Shown one piece after another: positions 1-13,900 of a stretch of 32,060 nt of DNA. Origin of the DNA: Plakobranchus ocellatus (lineage: Eukaryota > Mollusca > Gastropoda > Plakobranchidae). Position 1 is the first letter of the stretch; every line of letters starts with the position of its first letter. Under the pieces are notes generated by a model. It worked only from the letters and a program-made list of their open reading frames with translations, did no database searches and was not told where the DNA came from. The position numbers were made by a program, and so were the translations under genes. The DNA lies in contig BLXT01003750.1 in assembly GCA_019648995.1 (NCBI GenBank), forward strand, positions 713,483 to 745,542. Direction: 5' to 3'.

Positions 1-300
1 GGCATAGAGGGAGGGAATGAGAGGGAGAGTCAGAGAGACAGGGAGCAACAGAGAGAGACACACACTGTATAGAAAGAGCAATAGAGGGAGACAGCGAGAG
101 AGAGAAAGGGTAGTCAGACAGAATGACACTGACAGACAGATCAGGAAAAAAGAGAGAGAGTGGAAGAGAGAGTAAGAAACAGAAAAGCAGTCGGGGGGTG
201 GGGGGAGGCAGTCAGAGAGAGGGAGAGAGAGAAAAGCAGTCAGAAGGAGAGAGAGGAAGGGAGGGAAAGAAAGAGATTGGGCGACTGGCATAAGAAAATA
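1..300. repeat. Purine-rich low-complexity block
   Basis: The plus strand is almost entirely A and G, built from imperfect GAGAGA/GGGAG units with occasional CAGTCAGA and CAGACAGA interruptions. In the MDN1 transcript it would be a long pyrimidine tract. Confidence 0.85.
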
Positions 301-402
301 ACGGGGAAAAGTTAATGAAAAGAGACATTCATATTGACGCTTATAACAAATATTAAAAAGAGAAGGAAAGCATAAGCATGAGCACAATAAAAGTGAATAG
401 GG

Positions 403-406
<4 letters not shown>

Positions 407-458
<52 letters not shown>
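407..458. repeat. (GA)26 microsatellite
   Basis: Twenty-six uninterrupted GA units directly follow a GGGAGG run. Confidence 0.97.
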
Positions 459-461
<3 letters not shown>

Positions 462-539
462 ACTCAATTGGTAGACTTCAATGCATTTTTTAACATTAGA
501 CCTATAGAAAAAGGGATTTTTAAAAGTAGGGCCAGGTAC

Positions 540-579
540 CTTGGCTAGTATTATGGAGACTTGGCTAGTATTATGGAGA
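540..579. repeat. 20-bp perfect tandem duplication
   Basis: The unit CTTGGCTAGTATTATGGAGA occurs twice head to tail (540-559 and 560-579) without a mismatch, which suggests a recent duplication or an assembly stutter. Confidence 0.95.
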
Positions 580-1744
580 ATACAGTTTGTATCTACAATT
601 GTTTATCTGTTTAATCCTAAAAAGCATGCATAGTCGGCACCTCCAGCTTCTCTGATAACAGATCAAAGACTGACTAGAGGGTTGGGGAACAACCTCTGAT
701 TTCTTTGATCTTTTGCCGACATGGCTTATTACACTAGGCCTTGAACTGGATGTGCAAATACATGTACTACCATAGCTTACTTGTTTGCCTATCAATGGAA
801 AATGTAATTACACTGTATGGTTTTTTTTTTTAATACCCTGCTCAGAGCTTGAATAAAAGGCTGTTTTTTTTTCTTGTTTTTTTTTTTTTTTTTCAAACAT
901 TGGGTTCGAATTGGACATTAGAGTTACAAGCTGTGGGGACAGTGAATAAGCACGGGAAGAAACTTAGGAAATAAAACAAAACAAAACAAATTAAATTGAC
1001 TATTGGATTAACATGATGCAACACCGACTGCTGATTCTCAGCGGTACCGAAGATCCATTAAAAGAAAAAAAAAATAGAGGCCACAAAGTGGTTTTTGTGA
1101 TATTTCAGGACAGACTCTTTCTTTAATTGCGGGACACTTGGCACACCTCTGATTGAAAGCTATAAAAACTACGCAGCCTACTTGACCAATACAACTATTC
1201 ACACAAAAATATGGCGATGAGCTTTAGACCAATACCGCGTTTTTTGTATCATGTAGAGAGAAAGCAAATCGCAGGAAATGGAAGATAAGATTCAGGAGAT
1301 TTGTCAGGCCTAGCCCCACTCAGCGTAATTTTCTTGGTGCTGAGCGTAGGGCATAATTTTTGCCCTCTGTCTGTGTAATAAATTATTCACTTGATTTGGA
1401 CTGGCACGAAACTAAAGACAAAAAAAATCTTTCCTTCCTTTTTTTTTTTGCATAACTACTTTTCAATTTGTCAAATATTTGGTATTTATCTAAAAAAAAA
1501 CCAAAAAAATCCCCAGATTTGAACAGTGTCAGCCTCTAGTATAATATAAGATTTGTTTTTGGACTACATCTTGGGAAATATTACAAACTTCCTTTCCTAT
1601 GTTTTTCTTCCTTTTGACACAAAATTTAACCAGCCCAAACCATTGAAATTATTGGTGTGGGTAGGGGCTTTTCCACCACGAGTGTGGTTATAATTCTATT
1701 TAAATATAGGCATAGAGATATAAACATTAAAATATTGTCCTAAC

Positions 1745-1941
1745 CTTCTACCCGCATCTGTTGAAGTAAACCACTCAATGAAAGCAAGCATTGCTGAGCC
1801 AAAACCACTGGATCCATCCTGTGAGTTGTGTAAGTGCAGCTCCTGATTGATGTTTTTCTCTATAATAGCCTCTAAATCTGCTCGGGCCTGAGACTGAGGA
1901 CACCAAATCTCAGTAAATCTGTTCCTAAGTGCTGGAGATAG
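1745..1941 (-). CDS. MDN1: MDN1 exon aa (AAA4 arginine finger)
   Basis: It encodes LSPALRNRFTEIWCPQSQAR and ends near FTSTDAGRR. ALRNRF is the AAA4 arginine-finger segment. The acceptor is TTATTTCAAG. Two donors are possible: AGAAG|GTTAGG (exon end 1745, chosen because the family keeps a GRK/GRR there) or GCGG|GTAGAA (exon end 1752). The next exon is outside the window. Confidence 0.93.
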
Positions 1942-4900
1942 CTTGAAATAATGAACAGGCATGCTGATTAAAAAGTTAAGTATTTAGCATTATCATTATC
2001 TTAAATGTTTACAATGTATGCAAAAAAAGCAGTTTTGCTACTTTAGACTTGCTTTTTCCTAATTCAACACATATCCTTTAAAAAGTAAACAGCAAATCTA
2101 GATTTAATTTGTTTTCAATGTTGAAACCTATGTAACTGTTTCTAATTTTCAATTCATGGAACAAGACCAAAATACCGTGATGCTGGAAATGGCATTCAGA
2201 TGATATAACCTCTTCCAAGACCATCATGATACTTTGATAGAATATTCAAACATGCATATTTTATGTATAGTGTATACATAAAATAAGCTTTAGACAAGAA
2301 CTGTCAATTAAATGCTTTTCTCGTGTTTAACTTCAGAAAAACTAGTAAGTAAAGAAAGTTTCAAAACTTTATTTCCGACATGTCTTGGTGTAGTTAAAAT
2401 CTCTGCTCTGAGGTAAGCTTCCAATAAGCAGGCTCTTTTGGTGTGCTTATTAAAAAAAAAAAAAAAAAGTTGCTGGCATTGTGTACATGTGAACTGCATC
2501 CTGCTTCCTTACAAGATGTCCTTAAGGAAAGTTTTTTTGTCAGGTCTCTGCCCATATGTTCTTGAAATGATAATGTTTGAAATTCATGCCAAGTAGTGGA
2601 GCCTAGTCAAACCCAGTAGCACAAAGATGTAGCCAAATTTTTTTGTTTTGCTAAATCTCTCTATTGGTGCAAATATGAAAGGGCACGTAGAAAAAAAGAG
2701 GGAGGAAATATGCCCTGTTGTATACTGGACTTGTGGCTGCCAAATATTGAAACCATGAATGCCAACAAGAAATGATATAAATTGTGGTCGAAACGAGCAC
2801 TAAAAACTTGGTGCCATTTTAAAAATTCTTGATACTTTAGAGTGAAATTGTCTCAGAGCAATTGGACAGGCTAACAATATTTTCGATTATTTTGGATTAC
2901 CTACCCATAGGTAGAAGCTTTCAGCTTCTTTTGTCACATGCTGTCTCATTTTATGACTGGCTATGATGACTTTTTTGTTAAAGTTTAATATGACATAAAA
3001 ATATAAAACATAAAAATTATATTGTTACAGACAGTATTTTTGTAACAAAAATAAGCATTTTAGCTCATGAAAGTGAATAAAGGAAAATCTGTACGGGATG
3101 GACCTATAAAGAAAGAGCAAATATAAAAGAGAATGACTTTTTTCTTCAAAAGCAAAATATAAAAAAAATACTTCTAACCATATTTTGAGTTTTCAATTCA
3201 TGTCAATAATCATATGTTAGATATGTCAAATTGAAGTCACAGGGATATTTATGTATTTTGACACTCCATACATATCATTTATAATGAAAAAAGTTACAAA
3301 AAAAATTTTGAGGTGCTGAAATAGAACTGTACCTCTTTCTTGCCAAAATCACCGCCAGGATTCATGGTGGCAAAAACTTGAAATCCTTCAGCTGCCTCCA
3401 GTTTTTCTACTTCGTTTTTTAAATCACCATCTCCGCCACCCACTCTCTCAGCAAGTAATAACATTCTTTCTGATTCTAAAACACTAAACAAGAAGAAAAT
3501 AAATATTCTATTGACCATATGCAGCTTGAGGGTGCACTGATTAAATCTTACGAAACAAAAGAAAGTTATGGTAGGAAAAAATTAGCAGAAAAAAATTTAT
3601 GTTTAGTGTGAACATAAAATGAGATGTTTTATTGAAAAATGTCTTATGCTTCTCAAAAAGTATCAACCATAGATTTTAAGGTGTCATAAAAAAAACTGCG
3701 AGACTCACCCATAGGTTATCAGAAAATTTGCATTTGAAAAGATGAGCATTAAGATAGAGGTTATGTGTGTCTAGAGACAGTCCAAATGAGCTGGAGCTGG
3801 ATATTTTAACCCTCTAAGTGCATGGGCAACAATTGTAAGTTTAAGTAATATGTCAAAAAAAAAAAAAAAAAAAAGAGTGGGAAAGCATATGGCGTACCTT
3901 GGGAACAATTGCTTAATTAAATACATCAAGCAGCATAAGAATGCGTTTTCTACTTTCTTTAACTTTTCAGTTTCACCTGTACTTTATAACTATGATTATA
4001 TTGTTCAATTTTTTTCCAAGAAAAAAAATAATCTAGCACTGAAAGGGTTAAATTCCTTTTTTTCCTTCTTTACATGCCTACTTGCTCTTTTTTTTTCCTT
4101 AAACTTACTTGATATTTCAATATCTTGGAACAGATGAGTATAATATACCTTTCCAGGTTTTAATGTTATTAAATGTATCTTCTGCATCAATGATTTGAAA
4201 TGTGAAAAAATTAGACAGACTTATTTAAACTAGTCTCAAGGCATGTCTATTATATCCTCTGCCGCCCCCAAACATATCATTTTGTGATGAAATTACCACA
4301 AATAAACTTTTTTTTTTCAACATCTTATGATTTGTTTTTTTCAATTGCTTTGTGTAGGAATTCCATAAATGCCTCCCTGCCTGATCGTACCTGTTGAGCC
4401 TCTCAAGCACTGAATCATCTGCTAGAGAAATCTCATCAATGAGAAACATAGCACCTTTTCTCATGGCCATCACCAGAGGTCCGTCTTTCCATTCAAACAG
4501 CTTCTGATCTGCCCCACTCTCCTGAGGAGCAAGAAAAAGTTTAATTAAAAAAAAAAATTAAATTTTTTTTCAAAATCCAAGGACTGATTTATTTCTTTCA
4601 AATTAAATTTTCAGCAAGCAAAGAAATATTATGAGCTTATCAACTAGGGCTGTGCTAACACAAATAATTATTTTCTCCTACATAAAAACAAATGTAACAT
4701 ACCTGCTCTTCATGGATTCTCACAGGCCGCAAGCCTCCCAGGAAATCAGCACTCTCTGTGTGCATGTGACAGTTGACACTGTACAAGTGCTTTTTGTTCA
4801 TCATGGCATACAGCTGACAGATTGTTGTTTTGCCAATCCTGAAATTTTATCAATCTTTTCCTGAGTTGCGTTTATGATATTATAATAATAAGAAAGTCCA

Positions 4901-7900
4901 AAGAAAACTAGAAGCAGTGCAGATGTGGTTTTCACAACCAGTGCTACTGATACTGTGGACAACTAAAGAATCAAATTTGGAAGTTGTGGGAGAAGCAGAG
5001 AATGACAGATCCAATAATCAAGATGATATGTAGCCTAGATGCAAGGTTTTCAGGCCATGATGCTCTTTTCATGAGAAAAGAGAAATCAGAACACCTTATT
5101 ACAATGGGAAGAATTGAAGGCAAGAGATGCAGCAGAAAGACAAGATACACACTGCTGAACAAAATCATCTGATAAATGATGGCACACAAAATAACAGACC
5201 CAATCTCTGCCACAAAAAATTGAAACTTTTGGAGGGAAATGACACTTTGAAGCAAGGCACATGACTGATTGAGTGCTGGAAGAATTCTGAGTTACTGTAA
5301 TTTTATCAAAAAATACTTTTGCCCATAAGTATAAACTAAAACAATCGCTTACAGTATTATTTCTCTAAAAGACAACAACAGCACAAAAAAAAAGAAACCC
5401 ACCGGCTCAATAGAAGTTTTTGATGCAAGGAGTCTAGCATGAATGACTAGCAAAGAGATAAGCCCTCACGCGACTAACTGAGAGCAAAAAATGCAACTTT
5501 AATTTTCTCTTTGCTCTTCTCCCTTGCACTGGCTACTGGGCTGGTGAGATCAGTGCAGTTAACTGTGCTGAATGAAACGGTACAAAATCAGTCTACGTTA
5601 TAAACCTTAAGTAGCTTCTGTGCAGCAATTTGTGCTGTTTGATCTGAATTTTTACTTCATGCAGATGTTTCTTTTTATTTTTATTTATTTTTTTTCATTA
5701 AGATGTGATGATAAATATTACTTTTAAAACCAGTTTAATACAGATAGTAGATCGTAATTTGTGTGGTGCACATAATGAAATACCTTTAAGTATTTACCAA
5801 TAAGTGAATTTCTCCAAATTGCAGTGTGATAGAATATTAAATTTAATACATCTGATATACAAAAACATGAACTAAATATAGTTGAGATCAATTACGTTAT
5901 TTTTATAATTTTTTAAAGTTATCTTTATACATGTTTCTGTTATGTGAAAAGACAACTTTAAATTGTTCAAATGTTTTAGTTTTGTGAGTGTGAATCTTTT
6001 AAAATATTTTTTGATTAATATTAAATCTTGCCTTCATTTTTGCAGGTTTCTTGAAACAAAACAAAAAACCAATGCGACAGATGTTGATGAAAGACTAGCT
6101 CAAGAGAGGGAGGCATATGAAAAATATGGCAGACATTGGAAGAAACAATCGTTATAACATAGGAAAAAAACTTTTTGAAAAATAGTGCGACAAGCATTCC
6201 ACAATGGACATTTCATCAAAGTGACAAGTATCTTGTCAAAAAGTATACAGGAAAATTACCACAGGAATCATAAAAATACCCAGTGCGACGGTGTATTATC
6301 AAAAGCTTTCCAATCAGAGTCCAAATTCAACAATATCAATGATTTTCAAACTGTTCACTTGGCTATATCTCATGCACATCCAGTGTCAGAAAAGCAAATT
6401 AAGAAAGCTCAAAGAGTTATAGAAAAGAATATGCTTATGTATAGACAAGACTTTCCTTCTTATGTGACACCAAAGCATCATATTTTTGAGAAACACTGTG
6501 TGGTTTGGTTGAAAAGATTTGGGTTTGGAATGGGTTTTCATGGAAAGCAGAGAGCAGAATTGCTGCACTCCACTGCAGCCAAAATAGAAAGAACTTTAGA
6601 TCTGCACTAAGAAAATAAGAGGCTGGCTTGTGTTTTAGGGACATCCTTACTTCAAACTGCACCACAGCTTACTCATTTGTTGCCTCAGATAAAAAACAAG
6701 TAAAGAGGATGCAACAGAATGTTCGTTGTGCAGCATAAAGTTCTAAAGTTTCTAGTTTGCAAATAATACATGAGTGACTCACCAGTTCAGTTATCTGAAC
6801 AAATTTTTCTGTAAAAGTTGTAAAGAAAGCCTATAATCAAACGTTACCAGACAAACTAGCTAGTAGGCAACTGTTAAAGAGTGTAGATCAAAGACTATCC
6901 ACACCACTTAGCACCAATATCAATTTATCAAGAAACCAGAAGGGATTTGGTTATCAATTGCTTGGAGGCCCTGGCTGCATCTCACCTGTTCCCTGATAAA
7001 TTTTTCGGCCCTATAATAACCACCTGCTGTATGACAACCAAGGGTGCAATAATAATGAGTAAAGAATTGCAGTTTAGTGCTTGCAGTGCAGTTTCATCTT
7101 AACTAATTTTTGAAAGTATAACCGATGACTTTAAAAAAAAAAAAATTGAAACAGGTATTGCGAAAAAATTCAAATTATATAATTTCATGTTCTTGGAGAG
7201 TTTATTGTACAGTTTAGTTGCTAATAGAAAAAAATTAATATAATACCATTTAAAAGTTAAAATTTTCAATCTTCTTGAGACACTGAAATATGAAAGTTAA
7301 TGCATCATTAGAACAAGTTATAAAGGCTTAAAGATACCCTTAAAACGTTTAAAACAGAAGAACACTGATGGTAAGCACAGATAAATTATCTGCTCAGGCA
7401 GGGCTATCACTGACCAGTATCTGACCCAGTGGGCATCATTAATGGCCTTTTAATTACTTTTGCCTGGGGAGGAGTAGTGAGAACTAAAAGATCACAAGTT
7501 AGTAACCATATGCTCTCACTTCAATACATGACTCCATGCAAATCTATCCATGTTGACACAACCCCCAAACTTGATTCCAAATTTGAAAAAAAAGTGAAAG
7601 AAAATGAAGAAAATACCTATCAGAATCAATCCTTCAATACACCTGAAAAGGCTCAAATATGACTTGAGAGCCTTGGGTAAGAAACAAATTGGAGAAAGGT
7701 TAAACCACAATCCATCTAGAACATAGAAATGATCCCATCCTCAAACTTTTTTAATATGTGAGAATATGTGCCACAAACTCAAAATCAGGCATAAAAAAAT
7801 GAATTTAGTTTTAACATTTTCTCTGCAGCTTAAAAGTCTGACTTCACATTAAGGTGAGCAACGAATGCTTTTGTTAAAGCCAGATAATAAACATTGAGTA

Positions 7901-10900
7901 GGTCAGAATGCAATAAAGGCATATGTAGCATAATAAATTATTGAACTTAAGATTGTTTATGAATGGCCTTATATATAAATGTGCAATATTCAGCTACTTT
8001 TATGGGTTAATTATTCATTGTTTTAGATTCTGCTTTCTATAAATTAATACTTGGGATAAAGTATCAATTTATCAGCAACAGGACATATCAAGCACATTCC
8101 TCATACAATCGAAAAAAAAAATCCTTTCTTTTTTTTTAAGAACAAAAAATAAGAGGGAGGAGAGAAAGAGAGACCACTGGCTACCAAACAAACGATTTTT
8201 AACTCAGGCATCAATTATATGCAAATGATAGAAGTATTAGGTAAATAATGACTACAAAAATCTTTGGTATTTTTTTTAATGGATAAGAGAAATATTTAAA
8301 ACAAAAAAGTTAGAAAGGAAAAGTTCATCGACATACAAAAAATTTAGGATGTTCTCACCCTGTATCTCCAACCAGCAATACTGGCTCTTTAAAAAGTATG
8401 GCCTGGCCTATAAGTACAGCCAGGCGACGCATGTTGTAAGTCCAGACTATGTGACCAAACTCTCCAACATCTTGCTTTGTGACCAGGTTGAGCATGGCTG
8501 CCAGAGGCTGGGGTGTGTTGGGGCTGACTGTGAACAGAGCCTCAGGCTGCACAGTTCTTTTCAGGTGAGTCTGAATGACTGAGAGGATTGTGGCTTCTTC
8601 CTCTGGTTTCCTTACCCTACCAGCCAGCAGCATGTAACCTTAACAAATACAAGCAATAATTGTGTGGCTTTTTTAAAAGTTTATTAAGTTTAACCATCAG
8701 CATTAAAATAACATTGATAAAAAATTCCAGGTTCAGTATATGATAGCCATCTGTGTAGCAGCCTCACAAAATCAGTCCAACTGCATGTGTATTTGGCTGA
8801 ATAAAAAAAAAATCCTCACATACAGGTTCAAAATGATCTACAGGCTCTTCATCATCGTAACTCTCTGTGGACAAGCTTTAGACTATCTGAACAAAAAATT
8901 GGAATTTTTGTCGCTTAGTTTGTAATTTCAAGATATTTATACAAACTTATGATAAACTTACCATGCTCTGCTAAATGCTGGTCCCAATCATAAAACTTTT
9001 CTCCTCTGCCAGCCTCAGGACAGTTATAGCGCTGTGCCCATCGGAACAGATCTCTTAGTGTCATAAATCCCTGCTTACCAAAGAAGATGCCAGAATCACG
9101 TCTGCGAGTCTGTCAGAGAAATAAACATTAAAGAAATTGATTTCCATTATCTAATCCAATTGAACAATTATTATTATTTTTTAAAATATTTCAGAAGACT
9201 TTCAATGGAAAAAAATCAACATCAAAAATCAATTCATATACAGGTTAAGACACTAAACTCCTACATGCAAAAGCTCTCCCAATTGCTAACCACATAAAAA
9301 AACTGTTTCTCAACACACTTAAAAAGAAAATGGATAAGGAAAAAACTGATATAAAAGCGAAACCCAAAAATGAGATGCTTTGTGAAAACACCAATCATGA
9401 AAAAACAATTTCTTGTATCCTACAGATCACCATCATAGCAATGTCAGATTCTCCTAAAAATTGAGACAGAATATTGAAAATTATGACAACTGCACATAAA
9501 ATTACTGATGTTTTCATAGAGCAACACATCTTATATTGTGCTGAACTACACATTTGAAAATGTAAAGAGTTCAAATTAAGACTTAACAAATTCTGAATAA
9601 TACTAGTACCCAAGGCAAATAATTACATATGTATAATTGAGATTGAATGTTCAGCAAGTTTGAAATTTTTTTCAAAACCTGTCCGCAAACAAAAGTCTTC
9701 TGAGTTTTTAAAGTACTACCTTTCAAATTTGACACAACATTCAACTAAACTTGGTGTTGACTGACCTGCAACTCCAGCATAACTGCTACTAATTTACGAG
9801 CATATGTGAGTGGAATGCCACATCTTTCATGCAAAATTGTCTCCAGCTCTTTGGATGGAATCTCATCAAAGTGAAGCTCCACAAACCGATTGCGGAAAGC
9901 TCGGGACAAGATCTGCAACACAAATTATTCCATAATTTGAAGACTTTTTTAACATTTTTTTTGCACATCGTGTGAACTATATTTAAACTAAGTGCATAGC
10001 ATAATTGAATACTAAACATAAAGAGAAACTACAACTGTCCAAGCTAAATCTATCAATGAAAGGGGGATCAGAATATTGGTAAAAGAAAAGGTAAAAAAGC
10101 CAAAATTTGTCACTTTAAAAAAAATGTGAAACTCTCCTTTCAAAACTTTAACCCAGATGCATAGGATCACATAAAGAAAATACTGGAAGATCCTGGATAA
10201 AGAGAGATGCTTGGCAGCCTTATTTTTTATTTGGAATGACTTAACACTTATCTCAATAGAACCTACTTTGACTTAGCTTCAATATAGAAAGAGGTTTATA
10301 GCTGATTAATCAAAATAACAGATAGGCGAGACAAGAAGTCTTTGAATTCCTACCTTGCGCCCTCCATACAGCCCAGGTGGGTTTTGAGTGGCAAAAAGCA
10401 TAAACTTTGAATGAGCTTGTACCATTTCTTGAGTTTCTGGAATATATAGCTCTTGATTGTCATCCAATAGCTGCAAAGCAGGGTATAAAAATAAAAAGGC
10501 ATTAAACCCTGATGTACGTAGATAAGGATATGTGAAGAAAAGTTTGGTTTCACTTTTTATTTAGCCAGATTTAAAATACATAGGCAAGCATAAAAGCAAG
10601 GCAACTAAGTTTGATGACAATCAAGAGAATGATGGCATTTCATTCCTTAATCTTTAGCGAAAAATTCAAAATTTAAAAAATCAAAAGCTATATACTTAAA
10701 TTAAAAATGTCAGTTATATATGCAAACATAAAATTCTTTCAAAAGATTTTTTCTTTTAATTTGAGCTTCAAATAAGTATCAGATTCCACAAATCAAATAT
10801 CAAATCTTAGAAAACTAGAAATTCTTTTTTTTTTCAAAACATTGTGTTGTTGTGAAGATATTTCATTTTCAGTTAGTATGAGAAAAAAATGAGGAAGTTT

Positions 10901-13900
10901 AAGGAAATTCTTTCTTCTGTAGAAGAATTATTTAAGGAAAAAAAACTAAAAATATAGAGGAATTCCATAGATTGAGGCATTGGGTTTACAAAGCACACTT
11001 GCAAGGGTGTTGAAGAAACTGGATGAAAAATATGGGAGCAGATCTTAATTGAAAATCATCCATTTTGGGTCTTACAACATTCATTATCAAACCATAACCA
11101 TGGCATCTTATTTCTGTCATTAAAATTGTCTTCCTGCACTGTTTGAAAATTGAAAAAAAAAAGACCATTCCCCTTAACTAAATAAATCATGGAAATAAGA
11201 AATACAAACCCTATTCAGAGCTTCCAAGACATCTGTTGGAGCTAGGTTCAGCTCGTCCAGGATGATCCAATGTCCTTTCCTCATGGCCTCAACTAGAACA
11301 CCTGTAAATCAGTATTGAAAGATAATTATGTGATATATACACAAACTTTTTGCCCTTATTTTTGTTTGATTAATCCATAACACAGAAACTTCACTAACTA
11401 AACAATAATTTTCACAGAAATAAGAATTTAGAAGTCCCCCCACAGACAGACACATTTATTGCTTTCCACTGCAGGAGATAGTTTCTTTTTTCAGTATTGC
11501 CCACTTACCCTCTTTAAAAACCAGCTTCCCATGCTCATCTGCAGCATAGCAGCCAATATACTCTTGCAGGTCAGTATGTTCATGGTTATTCACTCGCACA
11601 CACTTGTTCCCAGTAAGCTGGGCTAGGTAGAGAATCAAACTGGTCTTCCCCACAGATGTTTCGCCCTGAAGCAAGACTGGGTGGTTCCTGGTGTGTATCA
11701 TGGCAAAAGAAGAAAATGCACAAAGCATTATTTGAGAGAAAACAAAATGATCAACCTTAAACTGATAAAATCAGTCTTGACAACTGTCCAAACGAAAAAG
11801 ATGTCCCAGGTAACGTTTTGGAGGGGGGAAAAAATTATGGAAATGTGTAGCATAATCACAAAATGTGATGATTGCTAAAAATGTGGCCATATTATAAAGA
11901 AATATTGGTTCATATTGCAAGATTATATATGATATTACAAGGGATATAAGACAATTTAGATGAAAAAAAAAAAATGAAAATTTTAACAACTGCTGGGATA
12001 TTTATTACTTATGATCCTGCAACAAAATGGCATCTTTTGCTGTGTCACTACACATACATTTTTCCTTCTCCAAAAATTATTTTTTAGACACAATGGTTAC
12101 CATTCACAGTAGTACAATCATATCACTATTTTATTCTTACAACTGCAAAGCTCAAAGAATTGAGTTTATTTCCCGACAACATTTTACTTACTGGACTGGC
12201 ATTTGAATTTGAATGTGACTTGCTTCAAGACAACTGACGCTAACTTTTATAAACTGGTTGTCAAAAATAAGTTTTTTTCTGTCAAAGTTGGTTTTCCCTT
12301 TTTCAAAATGTTTTCTTTTTTTTTTTTTTTTTAAATAAAAAAGGTTTTAGATAGTACATTAGTATTGAACAGGATAATTTCATTGCATATAATTTTAAGT
12401 ATAGGGAAGCTCAGAAAAAAAAAAATTACGTATATTTCAGGACCTGACCAAACAAGTTGGAGGTTGCGTTTTTTTTTTTTAAATTAACATTTTTAATCAT
12501 TGATCAGCCTAAAACTTCTTGTGTAAGCTTTCCAATGGTTAACAATGGATAGCTACGTTAATTCTGAGCTAAGATATGGGATTTTTATCTCCTTAAAAAA
12601 AAAAAATATTTTTAAAGAAGGGGATAAAAATTTGGAATATATTTTCTCAAAAGCTTTATTGTGATTCCTTAGGACTGTCTTAAGACACATCCAACTACTA
12701 TGATATGTACCTTGGAATTTGTAATTAAGTCAATTTTAAAAGTATATTTTTTTTTTTGCATGAGTTGTCTCTCACTTAACTTTGCTTCTCGACAACACAA
12801 TAAAATGTTTGGAAAAGCATATTATTCAAGAGCATGAATGTATTTATATATTTCAATAACTTTAAGGCAAGAAGAAACCCTACAAATGTTGCAGAACTAA
12901 TATTACATGAAATATTTTGAAACACCTTCCCAAAATCGATGCATTACTAACTTTACAAGACATGATCTTGAACAATGAGTCAAGTTTCTGGCTTATTGGA
13001 TTCAAGCCAAAAGCATGAAAAGTCTAAAGAAAATTCATGTGACTTTCTGTACATGAAAACAGGTTTGCTTTTGTACTCCAGAAATATTCTAGTACTGGAA
13101 TAATCTTGGACTACTGCTACATAGTTTGTAAACATGAGATTGTAAGAATAAATAAAATAAAAGTTATCACAAAAACAGATTTCTTATTTCAGAGCAGTCT
13201 AGCCCTCTTGGGAGAGCCACAAAAAATTATTAAGATCTCAATTCACCAACCAATATTAAATTAGAATGGCCAAAAAATGAAAAAAAAGGGTTGTGATACT
13301 TAAATATATAATGAATGACCTGGTGACAACAATTTTACAACACCCATTAAATTTGTTTGAGAACAATTTGAAACATTTCAACTCATCACAACTAAATTGA
13401 TGGCTGTGGTGTTGATCGTTTTAACTTTGATTATTTAGATATCCTCAGTAAAAAAAAAAATAATTCTACAGATTTTCAATAGCGAAAAAGTCACTCCTAT
13501 TTTTTCTTTATTTTATATTTCTTTGATTTCCATGCTCTGTACCTTACAATTTCATAGAACCAGATTTTTTTGTAGATCCATGAATGCTTTAGACCAAAAT
13601 GCTGCATTAAAGATAGAAAGTGGAGAAGTCAAAGGAAAGAGAGAATATAAAGTATTTCAATACATTGACAGATACATTTATGAGTCAAACAGATAGCAAA
13701 ATTACAAAGAAAACATTCAAAAAAAAGAAAGAGAGAGTATACAGAAAAAGGGAAAAAAATAAGAGCAAGGAAAGAAAAAAATCTGAAGAGAAAAATACTA
13801 GGCAAAAAAAAGTACATGTAACAGATAAAAATGAAGCACTGCATGTGCTAACAGCAGCAAAGATGTGTGTAAACGAGCAAAGATGCAAGCAGACAGGCTG

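Larger units (their letters stand above)
1..1744. other. Intron downstream of the last exon seen (partial)
   Basis: No exon is recognisable; the residues expected next in midasin (a VVSIRDIL-type segment) are not found on the minus strand here. The stretch holds the purine-rich block 1-300, the (GA)n tract, a 20-bp tandem duplication at 540-579, and several A or T runs (for example 876-893). Confidence 0.7.
4839..8358. other. MDN1 intron, 3,520 bp, with two element relics
   Basis: This intron splits the AAA4 P-loop. It contains a decayed LINE 3' end (4984-5268) and relic copy 1 of a transposon-like protein family (6046-6703), both on the plus strand and so antisense to MDN1. The rest (5270-6040 and 6710-8358) is A/T-rich with nothing I can name. 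Confidence 0.8.

Noticed and set aside
3850-4137. Plus-strand open frame of 95 codons starting in poly-Lys
   Set aside because: Begins in an A run within an MDN1 intron; composition explains it.
4971-5255. Minus-strand open frame of 94 codons
   Set aside because: Shadow of the LINE relic on the plus strand; no family motif of its own.
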